This document shows positions 1 through 11,068 of a stretch of DNA of 64,000 nucleotides, one piece after another (position 1 is the first letter of the stretch; each line of letters starts with the position of its first letter). The translations under genes and the position numbers were made by a program. The notes beneath the pieces were generated by a model. It was not told the origin of the DNA. It worked only from the letters and a program-made list of their open reading frames with translations, and did no database searches. Origin of the DNA: Megascapheus bottae (taxonomy: Eukaryota > Chordata > Mammalia > Rodentia > Geomyidae). The stretch covers positions 1,614,501 to 1,678,500 of the forward strand of contig JANJXV010000187.1 of the NCBI GenBank assembly GCA_024803745.1, written 5' to 3'.

Positions 1-147
1 AAACGCTTACCAAAAAACAAAACTAGGTCATTGAATTGAAATGCAACAGGATCCTCATTAAAAGTTGGATGTTTCCTCATATGAATCCCCAAAAGAGAGG
101 GATGTGAGAAGGACATTCTATTTTGGGGGGAGATTATAGGAAAAAGT

Positions 148-305
148 TGGGGCTTTGGAGCTGGACCCATTTGAGTTCAAAGTTTATTTTAGTGTTGTTG
201 CTTGGTTAGTTTAGTGGTCTCCAGCCAACCATAACCCTTTTCTGAACCTCAACTTACCTTCACAACACTTTTAAATGGAGTTAAAATGCCTAGTTCATTG
301 GGTTG
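148..305 (+). repeat. MIR-like ancient SINE remnant
   Basis: The order of short matches follows the mammalian MIR consensus. A 'gctttggagctgga' stretch is followed by a gap, then a 'cttttctgaacctcaactt' block, then 'ggagttaaaatgcctagttc'. It is heavily diverged. The same remnant is present in the second copy near 63084-63241. Confidence 0.5.
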
Positions 306-323
306 ATTTAAAAAAAAAAACGA

Positions 324-548
324 AGCCGGTTGCAGTGGCTCACGCCTGTCATCCTAGCTACTCAGGAGGCTGAGATCTGAGGATCAAGGTTCAAAGCCAT
401 CCCAGGCACAAAAGGACCCGAGACTCTTATCTCCAATTAACCTCTAGAAAATGGGAAGTGGGGCTTGGCTCAAGGGTAGGGCAGTAGCCTTGAGCTGAAG
501 GGTTCAAGGACAGCACCCAGGCTGAGTACAAACCCCACAACCCCCACA
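324..548 (+). mobile_element. B1-Geo dimeric SINE
   Basis: The head is 7SL/B1-like: 'gtggctcacgcctgtcatcc', then 'aggaggctgagatctgagga', then 'ggttcaaagcc', which fits a pol III box B. It is followed by a linker ('actcttatctccaattaacc') and the Geo-type monomer ('ggcttggctcaagggta', 'agccttgag', 'aggacagcacccaggctgag'). It is nearly full length. A CA-rich tract replaces the usual A tail. It lies inside the duplicated segment, so it is not two independent insertions. Confidence 0.88.
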
Positions 549-1555
549 CACCTACACACACATACACAAATACGATTCTTATGATAGGTCTGCAAAGTGT
601 CTAGCCCACAGCATATGCTCAAGGAAATGGTGGGATCTTCTTTCCATACACCATGAACCTCTGGCATGATCCCAAAATGACATATATCTTATTCCCAGAC
701 ATGGGTGGGTCTGTGTTCCACTTTTTGATTGGATAGTGCTATGAAATTACATCACCTTTCAGTCCTCAGTTTTCTTCTCTGTTAGAAAACACTACTACTA
801 CTAATAATAATAATAGCACAACCTCCAGGAAGCAGACGTTGATGTTTTCCTGCCCCACATCCACTTTTTCTTCCTTTCTTCATGGCATCATGTAGCTCTT
901 GGGACACCTTTCCTAAGTGGACTGACCCCACCCTCAGCTCCAAAAGTGACCTGCTTCAGGTAGAAGGAATTCCATTCAGCTCATGGGCTCAAGGCTCACC
1001 ATGGGGCATTATTTTGACCAATGAACACGAACAAGGGATTTCTGGGAAAAGTTTCACCCTCTCAACAGTCTCTTATTTCGGGATGTCATCTGGTCTGTAT
1101 CCCCTAATGTTCAGGACTGCCACATACACTTGGTGGCTAGCCCATGGGTAAAGCCAACATGGGGCAAAACAAGAGTGACACTGAAACAAAATTGCAAACT
1201 CTGGGTCCTCTGATCCCCTGCATCAGCCTACACAGAAGAAGGAATCTTGTCTGAGTTTCCTGTTCCAGATAGCAATAAATGACATCATCATTTGAAATAT
1301 CTGAACTTGCCATTTCTGTCAAAAGCATCTGATCTCAGAGCATTCTCGATTATGAAGTGACAAATACATCATTCGTTTCCAGTCAACTGTTGTGCCCGGC
1401 AACTTCACTAACAAATGATTAGCTCTTGTCACAAATGTCTTCTTTTCTAGCCTCTTTTCTAGCCAGATCACTGCTTGCAGTATTTGTTTTTCTTCAAATG
1501 GCAGCAATGATTTATAAAAATAGTAACATCCCATACTACTTATGGGCCAGACTCA
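549..1555. other. Unassigned sequence with an ACT/AAT microsatellite
   Basis: A short CA-rich run (549-567) continues the SINE tail. A trinucleotide tract (ACT)4(AAT)4 lies at 791-814 and is one unit longer than in the second copy. An 89-codon frame at 882-1151 has no recognisable motif and stays open by chance. No repeat was recognised in the rest. Confidence 0.5.
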
Positions 1556-1559
1556 ATTT

Positions 1560-1705
1560 TATGTATACAGCATATTGAATCTTCACAATAACCACGTAAC
1601 ATGGATATTATCATCACCTCCATGGCTAGAATGAGGCTCAGAGAGATCAAATGCTTTTTCCCTGAGGTCACACAAATGGTAAGTGACAGGGACTAAAGTT
1701 CACAG
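1560..1705 (-). repeat. MIR/L2-class ancient repeat, minus strand
   Basis: The text runs from 'aatcttcacaataacca' through 'tggatattatcatcacctcc' and 'aatgaggctcagagagatca' to 'ggtcacacaaatggtaagtg'. This is the reverse-complement order of the MIR 3' half (small deletions, then the lost 'cctcagtttcctcatctgt' block). It is diverged but recognisable. Confidence 0.55.
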
Positions 1706-3955
1706 CAGAAAGGAGAGGAAGATCACCAAGAAATTTAATCTACTCCACATCCCCCCCCAACCATGTAGAAATTAAATCTAGCCCTTCTTCATCTCCCCTA
1801 GCAGCTAAGCAAAGTAGAAGGAAGAGAGGAGGAACTGCCATAAAAGTGAAGAGGGAAATGATGTGGCAGCCAGAGATGTGAGCGGGACATATCCTCTTAC
1901 ATGGGGACTCAATTGGCTACCTGCAAACTAGAGATGCGAAGCCACAGCTACGAGGCAAGATTATTGTCTGGTCTAAGGAAAACAATTCACATTCGATGTG
2001 TGGCCTGGAGCCTCAGAAAACTATGGGAGATGAATCATGATAGTACACGAGCCTTATTTTACCTTCCTCCCTGCTTACTGGTCACCTGCTTTGTCTCATT
2101 TAGTGATGACATGCAAACGAAGCAAGACCTGACAGATTGCCTGAATGTCAACCAAATTGGCACTTATCACTTCAATTTAAATCCCCTTTCCTAGCTCTCC
2201 CCACTGAGGAGTCTGATGATAATTCTCTTCTAGGTCTTCATTTCATAAGCAGGGCCAATTTGACTCATTATCTCCCTGTCAGCACAAAGATAATGAAAAC
2301 CAGATGTCATCACTGACTTATCCCTGGCTCAGAACACAATCTGGGATGGAGAGAGAAAGTGAAGGGTGAATTCCCTGGTGGGCAAGCTGTTAACCTTGAA
2401 GACAAAATTCAAGGATTCTGAGACACGCCCAGCCCTCACTAAAGGCTGTCCATCTCTGGCAGCTCCTGGGCAATTCGGGTAAGGACCACGGAAGCCAGGA
2501 CACAAACAGTACAGCCAAAAGAGCTTTGGATAAACAATATGATACGAGACACTATCAAATAACATATACAACACACACACAAGGGTAAAAAAAATCAAGT
2601 GCATCATGGAAGGGGTTGGGGGGGATTGTTTTTCTCCTATTAGCTTTGTTGATAAAATAAATAACTTTTGTTTTAAAGTGTGTTTGCTGTGCAAGTATCC
2701 TAAAGTTTCTTTCCATCTTTTGAGTTCAGGATTCTTCAAAGATGGCACATGATCTTGTCCGCTATGCAGAGTAAGGGAACAGTGCTAAAAAGTCATTAAT
2801 ATCTTTGAGGGAGTAGATTTAGCAGGCGCTTGAAATGGCCTTTCAAGAGCTTGCCTTTCTTCTGTTCCCTCTCTCCTCTGTCTCTGGCTCTGTTTGTCTA
2901 GCTCTCTCATCATCATCCTGTGGCAATACCTCAGGTGAGAAGACAACACTGCTGTTCTGACACTGAATGTCTTCATCCAGCCGAACATGCACCCAGGTCC
3001 CTGCCCTCCCCTCTTCCTCCCCCTGGCCAGAACACTTGATAGACCTCACAAGAGAAAAAAAATGGTGTTATTATTCAGCCGCTTGAAGTAGCCAGTCTCT
3101 TCCAAACCATTTCATCCGTCACATCTTCTCGACTGTCAGAAAAAGACATATTGCAAACAATAGCAATTGTGTCCTTTGTGAGGGGGGAAAAATAAAAGAA
3201 TTGTAAAGGTCTGTCCATATCCATGGGAACCTTTGTTGTCAAGGGCACTGCATGTTTTGAGGCCTCCTATCTCAGTGTTCCTGATGGGCTGCAGGGGAAA
3301 GGGTGGGCTCCAACATCACAGCTAGGTTCAGCGCAGAAGCAAGAGACAAGATGAAAAGGCCATCACAAATGAGGGAGTCTGGCCCATTTCTCTGAGCTGT
3401 GGAGTGCCAACTACAGAAACATGGCAGACAGAAGTCATTCCTGAAGAAAATCACTACGGAAACTCTTGCACTCGTTCAATTGGAGGGATCCATTCTCTCC
3501 ACCAGATGGCATCTTTGGTTGTTTAAAGGGTGGCAAGCAGGATTCCACACAAAACTTTAATAACAATGCCTTTGTCCAGCAGCAATGAAAAGGGATTTTT
3601 TTTTTAATTTAAAGGGCTACTGGGTTAAGAAACTCACTTCCAGTGGGTTTGTTGCAATGGGGGAACTATGGCAGAACCTGGAAGTTGGTCTACCTGACGT
3701 CCTCATGGGCTTCTGAGATAACACTTGTTTAGAAGAAGGGAAGGCCTGGCAGCCAAAGCTTCAGCTCTGTTGATGTCAGGTTTTCATGTGGCAACAGATT
3801 TCCCCATGGCAGTTCAAGGCCATTCAAGTCTTATTTTCAATCCAGTCCTTTGATTTTATTTTTCTCATCGATGCCCAGTGTATATGTCTGTAGCATGCTC
3901 ATATGTGTGTGTGTATATTTCTGCACATATACACAAAGAATTCATGCATGTGTGT
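1706..3955. other. Unassigned sequence
   Basis: About 2.2 kb with no element I can name. It includes short C and A homopolymers (1750-1758, 3053-3061) and a T run near 3597. A 139-codon minus frame at 2329-2748 and overlapping minus frames at 2785-3049 show no domain, no plausible splice context and no codon signature. They are treated as chance. Confidence 0.45.

Positions 3956-3958
<3 letters not shown>

Positions 3959-3996
<38 letters not shown>
3959..3996. repeat. (CA)19 microsatellite
   Basis: An uninterrupted CA dinucleotide array, preceded by scattered TG/CA text from about 3900. Open frames read through it on both strands (His-Thr and Val-Cys repeats) are artefacts of the dinucleotide. 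Confidence 0.97.
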
Positions 3997-3999
<3 letters not shown>

Positions 4000-6900
4000 C
4001 CCTTGCACCAACAAGCACTCATAATGTTCCCCTCTCTTGTTCCTCCCACCTCTGTACACATCAGCCTAACTTATAACTTCCATTTCAAGGCTGGACAACT
4101 TTCTTTTGTTCCCTAAAGCTACCCAGGTGGCAGGTAAGAAATATCCAAGAATTTGAGTTCCTAAAAGCTGTTCTCAGCCACCAGGACAGTTGGGGACTGG
4201 GTTTATCAATAGCCCAGGAAGCAAAAAATCAATGGCAAAGTGACAATAAACAACTACACACACCTATCAAGCTGGCCAATCAGAGATACCTCTTCAAATG
4301 AGCTACAAATGATTGGCTTCAGGGAAGAACACGGGATATAAGCTGGACTAGTCAGACTTCTTTGTGGGTCTTCTAATTTGAATATAAGGAGTCGGGGTGG
4401 GGATTTCTTGCCAAACTGGTCAAATAGAAATTTGATGTAGCCAGTCATAGGGAGCCTGAATTAAGAGATATAGAAAGACTCCCTGCCAATCCCCCCAAAA
4501 ACTGTTCCTTCATCCCTCTTTCCTATATCCAGGTACTTCCTTTATGTACCTCTTTTTGCTTAAGCCTGTTTCAGATAGACTTGGTCACTTATAACTCCTG
4601 CAACCCCAGCAGGTCTTTCCAAGGAAAATGTTAAGCTTCTTTAGGCCGAACCACAGCGTCCTGTGCCAACGTATCTTTGTCCCAATAGGATATATTTAGA
4701 ATTAAAGGATGGAAATTTATTTTGGGTATGGCCTCCCAGATTTATGGAGGTTGAGAAGCCCCACAGCCAGCCACCTGCAAACTGGAGAATAAGACAAACC
4801 AGTGCCAAAATTCTGTCCATGTACAAAGAAAACAGCCCTTGTGTCCAAAAGCTGAATGTCCTCGACCAAGAAGAGAGAGAAAACAAAATCTCCCTTTCTT
4901 CCTTTTGTTCCTCTCCAGGGTCCCTCTGTGGACTGAATAATGTTCACCCGCATGCATGAGAAAGGGTCTTCTTAAGTCAGTCCACTGATTTAAACTGGAA
5001 TTGCCTCTGGAAAAACGTCCATAGACACATGTGGGAAGGATGCCATCTCATCTGACTTGGCGTGCCTATGGCCAGTAAAATTGATAATGAAGTTGATTGT
5101 CATATGTTGAAAAGACCACAAAAACACAGTGATCCACTAGCCAAACCTGGAAGAGATTGAAGCATGATGTAGCTGATGCCTAGAAGGAAGAGCTCGCTGT
5201 GTGGTAGATATTAGATTTGAGAATGGTGATGAGAAGAAATGAACCACGGGAAGATCCAGAATATTCCAGGAGAGAGCTTGGAGGAGCAGAAAGAAAGCAT
5301 GGTGGCTAGACAAGGGAGAAAGGCGCAAGGGTCCACATCAACTGGCTACATTTAAGCTCTATAGGAATCGTTCTCCAGTTCTCAGGGTCTCCCCTATCCT
5401 GGACCTCAGTTTCCCCGTGCTTGTATCAAAAAAGTTAAACTAGACAAAGAATAAGCACAACGCTGGTTCTATGGTTTGCATTTTCTGAAATCATAGGATT
5501 CAAATCCAGTTTCCCCCACTTAAGCCCTAAGAAAATACCCCCAGCATCATGTGTCACATTGCAAGCCCTGAGCGTGAGACGGTGAAAGACACAGCTTAAG
5601 CTAGGGGTTTTCAGTGTGTTCTCTCAGATATGCGGGTTTGTCTAAATGTAAACAAAGCAGTTTTTACAGGTAAGAGGCTAGATTTTTCTGACTCCAGGTT
5701 TTTCCAAGAATTTCAGATACACAAGGATGCTTGTAAAAAACAACTTCCTACCTGTGTTTTGAAAAGTACTCCCCTTTAAAAATAAAATGACAGGAAGTGC
5801 TCACTGTGAAGGTGTCGGGAGAAACTAGTTAATTATCTCTCCCTTTCTCTGTCTCTCTTTCCCTCTCCTCCCACCCTCTCTGAGATAGGATCTTGCATCT
5901 TTACTATCATGACCAAATACATTCTGCTTACAAAGCATGATGACAAAGAAGCAAAGCAGAACGTATTTGGTCCAAGAAGTAATAGAAGACAAAGATAAAA
6001 ATCAACTGAAGACCTCTGCCCCTCTTTTTCTCTCACACACACACACCTCAAATACTCCCCTCAGATAGACCCAAGCACAACAGATGTACAACTGCTAATG
6101 ATGCTCACTAACACAAGCTTCTATTCAAAGGCTTTCAACCCAAGTATTGATGTGACACACCCCTGTTCACACATGCGTACATATTCTTATGTGTCTGAGT
6201 ACATCTGTGAAAAGCAAGCAAATCTACTCAGGTGCTTACGTATACATCCAAACGCAAAACTTACATGTGCCTGCCCTAAGGAGCTCACATACTCACAAAT
6301 GCACACATGATACAAACAAACCTATAACTTAACAGCAAAGTTGTGATTTGCATGCATCTAGGCTTGCCCTTAAATCCTGAGATACACAGACATCTGAAGA
6401 CATGAGACAGGCCCACATACGTGAATACATATTCAACTAGGGATGTAGACATACAATACACACAATCTCACTACCTCCTGGTACACACAACACACAGACA
6501 CAATCACTGTACCAGCATGCATGCGTGTGCACACACACACACAAGTTCATATTGCTTCCTGAATGACCTAAACAACAGAAATATAATTATTAAAAGGTTA
6601 GGCATGCATTTTGCTTCTGCTTTGTGGCTTTTTTTTCTGCTCTTAAATAGAAAAATCAATCATATCAAAGCGAGGGAAGTAGTAATAAAATAAGATGCAG
6701 GCTCCTTGAAACTAAAGGCCTGGTGTCCATGTCTGTGAAGAAAAGGAGGCTGAGGTCGGGTTCTACCGGGAACTAACTGGGTGGAGGATGGGAGGGTTTC
6801 ATCAATTTCTGGCCAGAGGGAGTCATTCGGTCCCACACCTTCATATTAATTGCATCTCACATTTGTGATTCCTTTTAACTTTTGGGAGGAGTGGAGGGGT

Positions 6901-7183
6901 GGAAGACTCTCTTTCAAGTCTGCATTCCCTTTGGATTCTCCCATCTCACACAGGGGTGAGGGGTGCAGTTGAAGAGGTCTGTGGTAGTACGTGCCTATCT
7001 GCAGTCTAAGACCTGCCGTACTGGGCTCCCTTCATTCCTTCACCCCCAAAACAACCCACATACTCCAAGAAGACATTTTGATTGACTCAGAAAATGGGTT
7101 GCAATTTGACCCAATGAGATGAGCAGCAACTAACTGCTTACAGGAAGTGGGCTTTCTTGCTCTATGGGTAGCTCTGCCATAGT
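3997..7183. other. Unassigned sequence with scattered CA-rich text
   Basis: No coding gene or dominant repeat was recognised. A short CT-rich stretch lies at 5838-5880. From about 6020 to 6545 the text is rich in interspersed ACA/CATA motifs, like a decayed CA satellite, which produces several small open frames. Three overlapping frames at 4641-4959 on both strands have no family resemblance. Confidence 0.45.
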
Positions 7184-7349
7184 GTGAAGCCAGTCTGGGC
7201 AGGAGTGAGACTCTTACCTCAGATTAACCACCAAAAAAAAAAAGCCAAAAGTGGAGATGTGGATCGAGTGGTAGAGTGCCAGGCTTCAGAAAAAAAAAAA
7301 GTTCAAGGACAGCACCCAGGCTCTCAATTCAAGCCTCAGGTCCAGCATG
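7184..7349 (+). mobile_element. B1-Geo SINE, 5'-truncated
   Basis: It begins inside the B1-like head ('gaagccagtctgggcag'), continues through the 'gagactcttacctcagatta' linker and ends with a complete Geo monomer ('gtggagatgtggatcgagtg', 'aaggacagcacccaggct', 'caagcctcaggtccagca'). The first half of the head is missing. The tail grades into a CA array. Confidence 0.82.
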
Positions 7350-7358
7350 TATGCATGT

Positions 7359-7362
<4 letters not shown>

Positions 7363-7402
<40 letters not shown>

Positions 7403-7408
7403 ACACAC
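7363..7408. repeat. (CA)n microsatellite at a SINE tail
   Basis: About 23 CA units with one CATA interruption. It sits directly behind the B1-Geo element and in front of a minus-strand IDL-Geo copy. Confidence 0.96.
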
Positions 7409-7420
7409 GAAGTGAAACAT

Positions 7421-7615
7421 TTTTTTTTTGCCAGCCCTGGGCTTGAGCTCAGGGCCTGAGCACTGTCCTTGGACTTTCTCAAGGCTAGAGCTCTACCACT
7501 TGAGCCTCAGCACCACTTCCGGCTTTTTTTCTATGTATGTGGTACCGAGGAATTGAACCCGGGTCTTCATGCATGCTAGGCAAGCACTTTAACCACTAGG
7601 CCAAACTCCCAGCCC
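7421..7615 (-). mobile_element. IDL-Geo SINE, full length
   Basis: Read on the minus strand it is ID-like head, linker, Geo monomer, A tail. The head start 'gggctgggagtttggcct' lies at 7598-7615 and the tail is the T run at 7421-7429. Box B has one change ('gttcaattcc' in place of 'gttcgattcc'). An 'aacattttt' target-site duplication flanks it (near 7417 and 7616), fitting L1-type target-primed insertion. Confidence 0.92.
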
Positions 7616-8111
7616 AACATTTTTAATTCTCTATTTTTATACAAAATAAACTTTTAATTCAGTAGAAGCTATATTTTAAATTCTGAGTGTAGGTCTCTTT
7701 CCTTGATGATGAACATACAGAGGGGTGTTGTCCCACATGTGAGTTCTTGGCCATGTTATCAGAGGGTAAAGAAACAATTCGATAAGCACTTTATCCTTAA
7801 ACTATCACATCTAGTGCATTACACACATTTCCCATGGATGATACTTGCAACCTCCCATGGGTTGGTGGAGACATCATTCCATCTTGAATCTCGGAGCGCT
7901 TGTAAAATCTCTCTTGCAGTTAAAGCAACCTGAATTGGGTTTTCAACTCCCTCCAGGCATCAGATATCGGATATGAAATTGGTATTAACTCAGAACTAGG
8001 TTGAAAGTTTCCTTTTGAAACTTTCAAAAGAGAAGGAGATGCAAACTTGAAAACCCAGGTTTTTTTTTCACTGCCTCACCCTTAAGCAATCCCAACCAGT
8101 TGGCTAGTGTT
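7616..8111. other. Unassigned sequence with a perfect hairpin
   Basis: No repeat family was recognised. At 8001-8027 the 11-bp arm 'ttgaaagtttc' is followed by a 5-base loop and its exact reverse complement. Confidence 0.5.
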
Positions 8112-8170
8112 CGTTGTCATTTTACAGATGAGGAAACTGAGGCTCAGGAAGGTAGTTAGTAGAGGAAGCC
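8112..8170 (-). repeat. MIR-like fragment, minus strand
   Basis: 'ttttacagatgaggaaactg' followed by 'aggctcaggaaggtagttag' is the reverse complement of the MIR stretch that reads 'cctcagtttcctcatctgt'. Only this best-kept block is visible. Confidence 0.6.
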
Positions 8171-9179
8171 ACAACTTCTACCTCATTTTAATTCTAAAAA
8201 GGCATGATTTTCTTTTTTACCTTACTGTACCGGAGTCCATAAACAAACACCACACACCACAAGAAATGTGGAGTTCAGACAATAAGGAAGCGAACCAGAG
8301 GTGAAACCAAAGGCTCTCCTCTCTCACTGACTTCAACACACTGAACTCTCATGCTCCCTGAACCTTCTGGAGACTCCAGCCCATGCATGACCTCTTCCAG
8401 GCCAACTCCTTAACCTGAAGACCGCTCTTGAGGAATTGTGTGCTTCGTTTTGATGGGGGTACCCTCACTTGGTTCCTGGGGACATGGATGATAAGGAGAT
8501 ACAAATGCACCGATTTCAAATTCCAGCCCTCCCTCCTCCCCAGATCTCTCACCTTGCTTCACAGATGTTTACAAGATGCTGGACTAGTACAGAGTGGCAA
8601 GGGGTGGGGTGTGCCTCACCAGCTGCTGCTCACGTAGGACATTTTTTTATTCCATAGAGAAATGCATTTAGGGGGTATATGAAGGGCCCTTCAAGTAATC
8701 TACATATACTAAGGGGTATGAGTGTGCGTGCATGCGTGTGTGTGCGTGCATGCGTGTGTGTGTATACACGAGTGTGTCATGGGGGTGGAAACTAATAGCA
8801 ATAGAACATCTGGAGCCCTCAAAATGGTATTCTTGTTCTTAGTTATTTATTTGCCTCACAGTTGCTAGCTAGGTACTCAACTGCTGGGGTCATGCGTGCC
8901 TCCAGCTCATTCATGTGCTGGTTACTGGTCAACATAGGGTCCTACATTAAGTCAGGGGCCTGCCCAAGTTGTGATACTCCACTGTGCACTTGCCTAGGGT
9001 CCCTGGCGATGAGAGGAAGTATCATACCCAGCTACAGTGCTGAATAAGTGAGTGAATGAATGAATGAATCTCTACTGATGCTCAATGAAGGAAAACTGAT
9101 GGTTTTAAAGCAAACCTAAATGGCTCAAATGGGGGTGCCAAATGTGTGCCACTGACTGAGATACTCAGGAACTCTTTCC
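8171..9179. other. Unassigned sequence with a TG-rich tract
   Basis: A (TG)n tract with GCGTGCATGC interruptions lies at 8711-8765 and is a potential Z-DNA former. A (GAAT)n run lies at 9050-9068. No gene was recognised; frames on both strands at 8349-8657 overlap each other and lack any motif. Confidence 0.5.
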
Positions 9180-9270
9180 AATCTGGCTGGCCTTTTATAG
9201 CAATTTCCTGATCTCCGCCTCTTAAGTAGCTAAATTTACAGGCATGAGCCATGCCCATCTCAAAATGGTG
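9180..9270 (-). mobile_element. Old B1-like monomer fragment
   Basis: The minus-strand B1 head is recognisable from 'tctggctggcctt' through 'tgatctccgcctcttaagta' to 'ttacaggcatgagccatgcc'. It is more diverged than the dimeric copies and has no Geo partner beside it. Confidence 0.6.
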
Positions 9271-9759
9271 TTCTTAGTGTGTGATTGAGCCTAAGAAGAC
9301 ATCCAGGAAATAGCAAGGCTGAGATAATGTGGGCAGATAAAGGGGTTCAAGCGAGGGTCCCAATTCCCCAAGGCCAGGTACACTTACCAAAATACGATTC
9401 CAATAAAGGAGGATATTTGATTCCAACAAAAAATTGCCTTTGCTGTTCAGTGAGGTAAAACTGATTCTTTTAAACTGAAGTGGCTAGACGTGGGCTGCAT
9501 CGTCAGCCCTTTGCCTTTGCCTTTATTCATTCATCATTCACTTATTCAGAAACTTTTTTTTCCTGTACGTTAAATCTGTTCCTAGGAATAGAGACAAACT
9601 GCTAGCCCTGTAGCCATGTAATGATTTGGAATGTTTGCAATGGTTTCAAATTATTTCATTGGGATTTTTATAAGCCAGGGAAGCTGTGTTCCAATGTCTA
9701 AAAAAGTAGGCAACAAAATCACATCGCATGAATTTTAAAAGTTATTCCACCACTCATTC
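9271..9759. other. Unassigned sequence
   Basis: AT-moderate text with an 'attcattcatcattcactta' stretch near 9525-9545 that may be the end of an L2-type element. It is too short to call. Confidence 0.4.
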
Positions 9760-9905
9760 ACAAAGAGCCTCCATTTCCACATCTGCTAAGCAAGCAAATG
9801 AAAATTCCCCAGGGTGGTAGTAAGGATTAAATAGTAAACAACAACCATTCAGTGTTAGCAGTGTGCTTAGTTATAATAAGTACTTAACTTTTAGTTATTA
9901 CTACC
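9760..9905 (+). repeat. MIR-like ancient SINE remnant
   Basis: 'cctccatttccacatctgct' is followed by 'gggtggtagtaaggattaaa' and 'agtgtgcttagttataataa'. This is the order of the MIR 3' half, including the 'gttgtgaggattaaatgag' block. It is diverged. Confidence 0.55.
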
Positions 9906-10208
9906 CACTAGAATATTCTACCTGAATACAAGTTGCTTCTCAGCACTTGGTCTAGAGTGACAAATGTTAGTCCTAACTCTCAAATACAAGCTCTTTATTT
10001 TCTAATGAGGAGCTTTGCTAAAAGAAAAAATAAAATGAAAAGAAATCCCATGGAAGGAAAAGTGACGGTTCTTCATTTAAATCTAGGAAAGCTTGATTAA
10101 GTCTCTTATAAGGCAGGAAAACAAAGGGCACATGAGGATGAATAAGAATAAACCCAAAATGGCACATATTTTCTCTAGATCTTCATAGATGGATATGAGA
10201 AACTGCTA
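9906..10208. other. Unassigned pre-insertion sequence
   Basis: Ordinary A-rich text. It ends at the left copy of the target-site duplication of the short L1 insertion that follows. Confidence 0.5.
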
Positions 10209-10427
10209 AGGACTGAGGCATTTTTATTTATTTATTTTTTTATTGTAATTAGTAAAAGGGTCACATGATATTTGCCAGATAGAAGGTGCATTAATTCACA
10301 TACATTGATACCCTTTCACATGTCTTGGTACCCATTTCTCTCCCCCCCACACCCCCTACCCGTCTTGGTTTTCCCCCCTTCCCTATCAAATTTCAAATAT
10401 CCAAATACAAATAGGACTGAGGCATTT
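10209..10427 (-). mobile_element. Short L1 3'-UTR insertion with perfect 15-bp TSD
   Basis: The 15-bp duplication 'aggactgaggcattt' lies at 10209-10223 and 10413-10427. Between them is a minus-strand L1 3' end. The tail reads as T/A-rich text on the plus strand (10222-10245), followed by 3'-UTR sequence that matches the 3' end of the longer L1 at 39969-40961 ('gccagatagaaggtgcatta', 'cacatacattgatacccttt'). No ORF2 sequence is included, so it is a severely 5'-truncated insertion. The intact duplication and close match to the other copy suggest a fairly recent event. Confidence 0.93.
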
Positions 10428-10714
10428 ACACATAGACTAGAGCTTGAGACCCTTAGGGGAGGAACCCTAAGGTGTAACTTCTCTGAACACTATAGACACT
10501 TATTGAAATACTATTTAAGGAAATGGAAACATGTTGTTGATATTGGTAGTGGTGGTACTGGTATTTGATTTTACTTTCATTTTTTTCTGGGGGGAGTAGA
10601 GAGGGATTGTAAAAAGGGAGAGAGAGAGAATGAGCAAATCCAACTATACTATTCAGTATACACTATGCGGAAAATGACCTATGAACTAGTGGGTGGGGAT
10701 GGCAGGGGGAAACT
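10428..10714. other. Unassigned sequence
   Basis: No element was recognised. A short GA run lies at 10617-10630, before the large purine tract. Confidence 0.5.
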
Positions 10715-10895
10715 GAGGAAAGGGGAGGAAAGGGAAGGGAAGGGAAGGGAAGGGAAGGGAAGGGAAGGGAAGGGAAGGGAAGAGAAGGGAAGGGAAGGGA
10801 AAGGAAGGGAAAGGAAAGGAAAGGAAAGGAAAGGAAAGGAAAGGAAAGGAAAGGAAAGGAAAGAAAAGGAAAGGAAAGGAAAGGAAAGGAAAGGG
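10715..10895. repeat. Pure purine pentanucleotide tract, (GGGAA)n then (GGAAA)n
   Basis: There are 181 consecutive purines on the plus strand. The first part repeats GGGAA, and from about 10800 the unit becomes GGAAA. A few interruptions remain (AGAG near 10781, an extra A near 10864). Such mirror-symmetric purine tracts can form H-DNA in principle. An IDL-Geo SINE starts at its right edge. Frames read through it (Gly-Lys-Arg-Glu and Phe-Pro-Ser-Leu repeats) are artefacts. Confidence 0.97.
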
Positions 10896-11068
10896 CTGAG
10901 AATGTGGCCTGGTGGTAGAGTGCTGGCCTAACATGCACGAAACCCTGGGTTTGATAACTCAGTACCACATCAACGGAAAAAGCCAGATGTTACTTTGTGG
11001 CTGCAGTGGTAACCTTGAGCACAAAGAGTCTCAAGGCCCAGGTCCTGAGTTCAAACCCAAGGACAGTC
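10893..11068 (+). mobile_element. IDL-Geo SINE, diverged
   Basis: The ID-like head ('gggctgagaatgtggcctgg', 'tggtagagtgctggcctaac', 'ccctgggtttgataactcag') is followed by 'ggaaaaagccagatg' and a Geo monomer that is mutated in its middle ('tgtggctgcagtggtaacct'). It ends near 'cctgagttcaaacccaagga'. The A tail is lost. Confidence 0.85.

Larger units (their letters stand above)
1..1067 (+). repeat. Copy 1 of a 62.9-kb-spaced direct repeat
   Basis: This segment recurs at 62937-64000 in the same orientation. It includes a MIR-like stretch, a complete B1-Geo SINE, its CA-rich tail and the unique flank beyond. Only two differences were seen: (ACT)4 here versus (ACT)3 in the other copy, and A at 944 versus G at 63877. 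Because the match starts at the first base and runs to the last base of the window, the true repeat is probably longer on both sides. The identity spans unique sequence as well as repeats, so it is a duplication of the locus and not two insertions of one element. Confidence 0.95.

Noticed and set aside
2329..3049. Overlapping minus-strand frames as exons
   Set aside because: They overlap in different frames and show no domain or convincing splice pattern.
3850..4116. Frames with His-Thr or Cys-Val repeats across CA arrays
   Set aside because: Dinucleotide artefacts; the same holds near 7350, 39760 and 45540.
10715..10895. Claim that this is the RFC1 disease repeat locus
   Set aside because: Only the motif is alike. 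No RFC1 exon is visible and the SINE context differs.
10663..10968. Phe-Pro-Ser-Leu and Gly-Lys-Arg-Glu repeat proteins
   Set aside because: Artefacts of the GGGAA/GGAAA pentanucleotide array.
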